64,000 nt of DNA from Bhargavaea ullalensis (GTDB lineage Bacteria > Bacillota > Bacilli > Bacillales_A > Planococcaceae). This document shows, one piece after another, positions 60,188 to 64,000 of this stretch (the first letter of the stretch is position 1; every line of letters starts with the position of its first letter). Where the stretch lies: the NCBI RefSeq assembly GCF_040545425.1, contig NZ_JBEPLW010000013.1; one strand, given 5' to 3'. The position numbers and the translations under genes are program-made. A model generated the notes under the pieces. That model was not told the origin of the DNA and did not search any database. It worked only from the letters and a program-made list of their open reading frames with translations.

Positions 60188-60736
60188 GTGAAAAAAGCGC
60201 TCATCAATATTGACTACACGATGGATTTTGTTGCGGACGGCGGGAAACTGACCTGCGGGGAGCCCGGCCAGGCGATCGAAGGGGAAATTGTGCGGCTGAC
60301 CCGGAAATTTATCGACTCGGGAGACTTTGTGGTCTTCGCGATTGACCGGCATGAAGAAGGAGATGCCCATCACCCCGAGAATCGGCTCTTCCCGCCCCAC
60401 AACATCGCCGGAACGCCGGGCATGGACTTATACGGGGAGCTGCAGAAAGTGTACGAGGAACATCGGGATGACCCGAATGTTTACTACATGAATAAAACCC
60501 GTTACAGCGCATTCGCCGGGACGGATCTGGAGATCAGGCTGCGGGAGCGGGGAATTTCGGAACTCCATCTTGTCGGCGTCTGCACGGACATCTGCATCTT
60601 GCACACCGCCGTCGATGCGTACAACAAAGGATTTCAGATCGTGATCCACGAAAACGCCGTTGCCAGTTTCAATCAGGCGGGCCATGACTGGGCACTTGGC
60701 CACTTTTCGGGAACAATCGGCGCAAAAGTGATTTAA
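60188..60736 (+). CDS. pncA: Nicotinamidase/isochorismatase-family cysteine hydrolase
   Basis: Probably hydrolyses nicotinamide to nicotinate for NAD salvage. Catalytic Asp in NIDYTMDFV, Lys in YYMNKTRYSAF and nucleophile Cys in VGVCTDICILHTA; the metal-site DRHEEGDAHHPEN block supports the nicotinamidase assignment. 182 residues, GTG start with AGGGGG upstream. Closed by a terminator. Confidence 0.9.
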   Translation: MKKALINIDYTMDFVADGGKLTCGEPGQAIEGEIVRLTRKFIDSGDFVVFAIDRHEEGDAHHPENRLFPPHNIAGTPGMDLYGELQKVYEEHRDDPNVYYMNKTRYSAFAGTDLEIRLRERGISELHLVGVCTDICILHTAVDAYNKGFQIVIHENAVASFNQAGHDWALGHFSGTIGAKVI

Positions 60737-60757
60737 GTGAATCAGGATATTAGACCT

Positions 60758-60795
60758 ATACGGAAGAGAGTGGACACTTTCTTCCGTATTTTTTG
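60758..60795 (+). terminator. Terminator after the nicotinamidase gene
   Basis: ATACGGAAG (60758-60766) pairs with CTTCCGTAT (60781-60789), then TTTTTTG. Confidence 0.85.
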
Positions 60796-60856
60796 TTATT
60801 ATCGAGAAAGTTAGGGGAAGAGGAATGGCAGATTAATAGCGGAAGGGGGTGAATCC

Positions 60857-62686
60857 ATGAAACGATTCGTGACCGGTGCTTTCCTGTGCGGAATGCTCAT
60901 TGCCGCCATGCCGGCAGGCGCCGCCTTCGCAGAGGGTGACGAAAATGGAGAAGACGGGGCTCCGCAAAAAAACCGCGGACTGGTCGGCGGGCTCCTCGGA
61001 GCTGTCGGCGACACGGTCGAAGGAACGTTGGAGCTGGCGGGCAATACGGTCGGCGGCACGCTGGAAACAGTCGGCACAGTTGTTGAGGAAACAGTCGGCG
61101 GTGTCGGAAAGACCGTTGAGTCGGCAGCCAATTTTGTCGAGAGTGCGGCAGAGACCGCAACCGATTCCGAGACATACCGCAACCCTGCGGAAAGCAAGCC
61201 GGTTTCAAAGATCGTTGGCGATACAACGAAGCTCGTCAATGAAGCGGTCGGCCATACGACCGCAGCTGCCGGACAGGCGGTCGAAGAGACGGCAGGCCTT
61301 GTGCAGCATACGGCAAAAAACACAACGGACACGGTAAGGGATACCACGGATGCCGTCAACGAGGCAGCAAAAGAAGTTCCGGTTGTTTCAAATGTGACCG
61401 GCGCCGTCAATGAAACGGCCGATGCGGTCCTTGGGACGGCCGATACTGCAGTGAACGGGACGGCGGACACCGTCACCGGCACGGTTGGCGGGACAACGGA
61501 CAGTGTGAATGCGACGGTTGAATCTGTCACTGACTTTACAGAAAAAACGGTGGAGACGGTGACTGATCCGGAAACGTATACCAATCCGGCGGAAAGCCGT
61601 CCAATTTCAACGATCGTTCACCATACAACCGGCCTTGTGGAAGAAACAGTCGGCAATACGTTGCCTGTCGTCGATCAGGCCGCCGGTGACGTGACCGGCC
61701 TGGTGACCGAAACGGCGAAAAGTGCGACGGAAACGGTGCGCACGGCGACCGGGTCCGTCAACGAAGCGGTGAAAGACGTGCCGGTCTTATCCGGCACCGT
61801 CGATCTCGTGCACGGAACCGTCGGCGGTGTAACGGAAACGGTGGACCAGGTGGTCGACAAAACCGGCGAAACCGTCAATCAAGTGACAGAAACGGTCACC
61901 GGCACGGTGGATCTGACCGTCGGACAAACGACGGACACGGTGGATGACGTCGTCACCGGCGTCACTGACCAGGTTGTGGGACTGCCGGAAATCGTGCCGT
62001 CCATCCGCCCTGTTCTTCCAGAGCGCCCGGCAGTTGAAGAGGCGCCCGGGCAACCGGCGGTCGATGCCACTCCGGAACGGCCGGCCGTTGACTCAGAGCC
62101 GGCGGAACCGGCAGTGCCGTCTATCCCGCAGCAACCGGATGCCGACATTGATACTTCGGCACCGGAGACTGCCGCGGCAAAAGAGCCGTCCGGACAACCG
62201 GCTGAACAGAAGGACGAAAGCACACCGGCGAAGGAATCCGCCCGGGCAACAAAACCGGATGCCGGAACTCCATCGGCGGAAACGGCAGCCCATGCCCCGG
62301 TGATCTTGGAACCGATAACAGCACAAAACCGGCCTGCAGTTGAAGCCATCCGCTGGTCCGAACGGGTTGGCCAGCCGGAAATCAGCCGCGCCGGCAGCAA
62401 AGAAACATCCGAAATGCCGGCATCTGCCCCGTTCCAAAACGGAGTGGACATCACCGGCACAACAGCCTTCCATCAACAGGCGGGCAGCGGAAGTTCTGCA
62501 GCGGCCGGCCCTTCCACATCAGCCGGAAGCGGCGATGTGCTCCAGGGGGTGATCGGCACTGCAATCGCCGGACTTTCTGAATCCGAAGCGGCCTGGCTCG
62601 CGGAAAGCCATTTGAGGAAAAGTCAATGGACGAATGCACCGCCCGGCCAACCGCCCCAAACCACTCCTTTTTTTAACTTGATCTGA
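60857..62686 (+). CDS. Secreted amphipathic-repeat protein with Pro-rich region, unknown family
   Basis: 609 residues. Signal peptide (MKRFVTGAFLCGMLIAAMPA, likely cut after AAFA). Residues ~37-375 are a Thr/Val/Gly/Glu/Asp-rich run with a loose 11-residue periodicity (TVGGTLETVGT, TVEETVG), like LEA, apolipoprotein or phasin amphipathic helices, and almost no aromatic residues or cysteine. A 134-residue module is duplicated (from SETYRNPAESKPVSKIV and PETYTNPAESRPISTIV). Residues ~376-470 are Pro/Ala/Glu-rich (ERPAV, GQPAV), then a low-complexity tail ending PFFNLI. GGAAGGGGG precedes the ATG. Function unknown; surface or matrix role is inference. Confidence 0.85.
   Translation: MKRFVTGAFLCGMLIAAMPAGAAFAEGDENGEDGAPQKNRGLVGGLLGAVGDTVEGTLELAGNTVGGTLETVGTVVEETVGGVGKTVESAANFVESAAETATDSETYRNPAESKPVSKIVGDTTKLVNEAVGHTTAAAGQAVEETAGLVQHTAKNTTDTVRDTTDAVNEAAKEVPVVSNVTGAVNETADAVLGTADTAVNGTADTVTGTVGGTTDSVNATVESVTDFTEKTVETVTDPETYTNPAESRPISTIVHHTTGLVEETVGNTLPVVDQAAGDVTGLVTETAKSATETVRTATGSVNEAVKDVPVLSGTVDLVHGTVGGVTETVDQVVDKTGETVNQVTETVTGTVDLTVGQTTDTVDDVVTGVTDQVVGLPEIVPSIRPVLPERPAVEEAPGQPAVDATPERPAVDSEPAEPAVPSIPQQPDADIDTSAPETAAAKEPSGQPAEQKDESTPAKESARATKPDAGTPSAETAAHAPVILEPITAQNRPAVEAIRWSERVGQPEISRAGSKETSEMPASAPFQNGVDITGTTAFHQQAGSGSSAAAGPSTSAGSGDVLQGVIGTAIAGLSESEAAWLAESHLRKSQWTNAPPGQPPQTTPFFNLI
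61169..61972 (+). repeat. 402-bp internal duplication in the secreted protein gene
   Basis: The coding segment starting at 61169 is repeated, diverged, from 61571, a 402-bp (134-codon) step. Conserved landmarks in both: TYxNPAES-x-P, V-x-ET-x-G-V, ETA/TK, SVNEA/AVNEA and the EVPVVS/DVPVLS motif. Confidence 0.8.
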
Positions 62687-62711
62687 TCAATTAAAAAAAG
62701 GAGCGAACAAC

Positions 62712-64000
62712 ATGAAAACAAATTGGATGAAAATCGCCGGCACCAGCTTTGCGCTCTGCCTGGCAGTGACTCTATCTCCGAAAGCAACCGGTGCAGAAAG
62801 TGACGGAAACTTGCTTGAGCTGGACGTGAATGTCCTGACCGACAAGGAAGACACCGCCGAAGTTCTTGATGTGAAAGCGGAAGACGTGCCAGTTGTCGGA
62901 ACGGTAAGCGTCGAACTTCCGTCTGAAAAAGAAAACGGCAGTGCCGTCCTAAACGCAACGGTTGAAGACAGTGCAGTCGGAAACCTCAACGCGGATGTAC
63001 TGTATGAGGAATCTCCCGAAAGAGCCTCCGGCACTGAAGAAAAGTCCGGCGTGGCCGGCGTGACACTTGATGAAAGCCCGGTCGGTGACGTTCAGGCGGA
63101 CGTGCTGCATGAGGAATCTTCCGAAGGAGCATCCAGCACGGAAGAAAAGTCCGGCGTGGCCGGCGTGACGCTTGATGAAAGCCCGGTCGGCGACGTTCAG
63201 GCGGACGTGCTGTATGAAGAGTACACGGAAGGAGCATCCGGCACGGAGGAGAAGTCCGGCGTGGCGGATGTCTCGGTCCAAGAGTCTTTGCCGGACACAG
63301 ATGCGGCCGAAAATGAAGAGAACGCTTCTTCACAGAATCCTTCAGAAGAAGCGGCAGAGCCGAAAAAAGACGGTGGCCTCGGTTTGAATCTGAACAATCT
63401 TCCGCTGCTTGGAGATCTGCATGTCGGGCTGCTTGAGCATTCCGATGACGATGAAGCCAAGTCGGGATCTTTGATTAATGTCGGGCTAAAAGGCGGGATT
63501 CTGGAAGATGTGAATATTGACGTGCTCGGCCAATCTTCCGCTGATGGTACGGAACAGGGATCGCTCGCTTCGGTCAACCTGAACAATGGATTGACCCAAG
63601 ATGTGACAGTCGACGTGGTGGGCGGCAAACAGACGGACGGTACGTTTGACGGCGGCGTCGTGGACGTGAACGCCTCCGACCTCCCGATTCTTGAACAAAC
63701 ACACATCGGCGTTCTCGACCGCCACGAAGCAACGGACGGCGAGACGACGGCAGTGACCGGTGGCGTGGTATCGGCAGACCTGTCGAACGACCTGCTGGAT
63801 GACGTGTCGGTCGATGTGATCGGCGGAAATGCGGTGGTTACGGAAGACGGCTACGTCTCAAACGGCGGCGTCGTGGACGTGAACGCGTCGGATCTTCCAA
63901 TTCTCGAACAAACACACATCGGCGTTCTCGACCGCCACGAAGCAACGGACGGCGAGACGACGGCAGTGACCGGTGGCGTGGTATCGGCAGACCTGTCGAA
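62712..64000 (+). CDS. Secreted repeat protein, unknown family (3' end outside window)
   Basis: Open from ATG 62712 to the window edge, at least 429 codons. Signal peptide (MKTNWMKIAGTSFALCLAVT, likely cut near ATGA-ES). An acidic Val/Asp/Gly-rich mature region follows with three 35-residue repeats (ADVLYEES ... TEEKSGVAGVTLDESPVGDVQ) and then 71-residue repeats (GGVVDVNASDLPILEQTHIG ...). Alternating V-x-V-x-V strands (DVTVDVVGG, DVSVDVIGG) suggest a beta-rich, possibly solenoid, fold. AAAAGGAGCG precedes the ATG, 25 bp after the previous stop, so the two repeat genes form an operon. I do not recognise the family. Confidence 0.85.
   Translation, partial: MKTNWMKIAGTSFALCLAVTLSPKATGAESDGNLLELDVNVLTDKEDTAEVLDVKAEDVPVVGTVSVELPSEKENGSAVLNATVEDSAVGNLNADVLYEESPERASGTEEKSGVAGVTLDESPVGDVQADVLHEESSEGASSTEEKSGVAGVTLDESPVGDVQADVLYEEYTEGASGTEEKSGVADVSVQESLPDTDAAENEENASSQNPSEEAAEPKKDGGLGLNLNNLPLLGDLHVGLLEHSDDDEAKSGSLINVGLKGGILEDVNIDVLGQSSADGTEQGSLASVNLNNGLTQDVTVDVVGGKQTDGTFDGGVVDVNASDLPILEQTHIGVLDRHEATDGETTAVTGGVVSADLSNDLLDDVSVDVIGGNAVVTEDGYVSNGGVVDVNASDLPILEQTHIGVLDRHEATDGETTAVTGGVVSADLS
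62991..63275 (+). repeat. Three tandem 105-bp coding repeats
   Basis: Units begin GCGGATGTACTG (62991), GCGGACGTGCTG (63096) and GCGGACGTGCTG (63201), exact 105-bp steps, 35 residues each; the third decays after GVADV. Confidence 0.92.
63651..64000 (+). repeat. 213-bp coding repeats, near-identical, running off the window
   Basis: GGCGGCGTCGTGGACGTGAA begins at 63651 and again at 63864, a 213-bp (71-codon) step. From 63693/63906 to the window end the copies are identical for 95 bp, including synonymous positions. More units probably follow beyond base 64000. Confidence 0.95.

Noticed and set aside
60811..61584. Long antisense open frame across the secreted repeat gene
   Set aside because: It is the mirror of the Thr/Val/Gly repeat codons, has no ribosome site and would encode low-complexity Ser/Thr/Val sequence.
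1..64000. CRISPR arrays, tRNA or rRNA genes, insertion sequences and prophage
   Set aside because: None found: the tandem arrays have no spacer pattern, no transposase or integrase is encoded, and no cloverleaf was recognised by eye. A tRNAscan or Infernal run would be decisive.

Overview
The window looks like chromosomal DNA from a G+C-rich member of the Bacillales, probably of the Planococcaceae/Caryophanaceae group (inference from gene content, GC-rich codon use and strong AGGAGG-type ribosome sites; no rRNA is present to test it). It starts inside yidC/spoIIIJ and runs yidC-jag-mnmE-mnmG-rsmG-noc-parA-parB, the block that lies just left of oriC in Bacillus subtilis. dnaA and oriC should therefore lie shortly before base 1, and the plus strand runs away from the origin. 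From 1 to about 31.2 kb nearly every gene points away from the origin; only yyaC and a DUF3267 gene oppose it.

Region by region. 1-9.2 kb: membrane insertase, RNA-binding Jag, tRNA-modification enzymes and the chromosome-segregation genes noc, parA and parB, with parS sites before noc and inside parB. 9.2-13.7 kb: DUF554, YyaC, an MscS channel, DUF951, YchF and DUF3267. 14-21.5 kb: rpsF-ssb-rpsR, yybS, the c-di-AMP phosphodiesterase gdpP, rplI, dnaC and purA. 21.7-31.2 kb: an M23/LysM/G5 cell-wall protein, the complete walR-walK-walH-walI-walJ-htrA operon region, a CxxH/CxxC protein and rlmH. 31.2-46.3 kb: Ohr, malate:quinone oxidoreductase, an ECF S component, an FMN hydroxy-acid oxidase, pstSCAB-phoU, an orphan ABC ATPase, citrate transport with its two-component system, and a purine permease. 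46.5-57.6 kb: a MarR-MFS efflux pair, aspartate dehydrogenase, small hypothetical genes, PgeF, bioY-bioB, LysE, a secreted two-repeat protein, an APH(6)-like kinase, a methyltransferase and a flavin reductase. 57.7-64 kb: a LytTR regulator, a CoA transferase, a nicotinamidase and two adjacent, unrecognised, strongly repetitive secreted proteins, the second cut by the window end.

The non-coding layer is unusually legible. There are two DnaA-box loci (before mnmE and around rlmH), parS sites, Noc-box-like palindromes, CcpA cre-like sites beside carbon-flux genes, two BirA-operator-like sites at bioY, PhoP-like repeats before pstS, and three intergenic tandem arrays that all have a 21-bp period (two helical turns). 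The least explained protein-coding content is the secreted repeat-protein pair at 60.9-64 kb and the two-repeat secreted protein at 54.5 kb. I saw no tRNA, rRNA, CRISPR array, insertion sequence or prophage.
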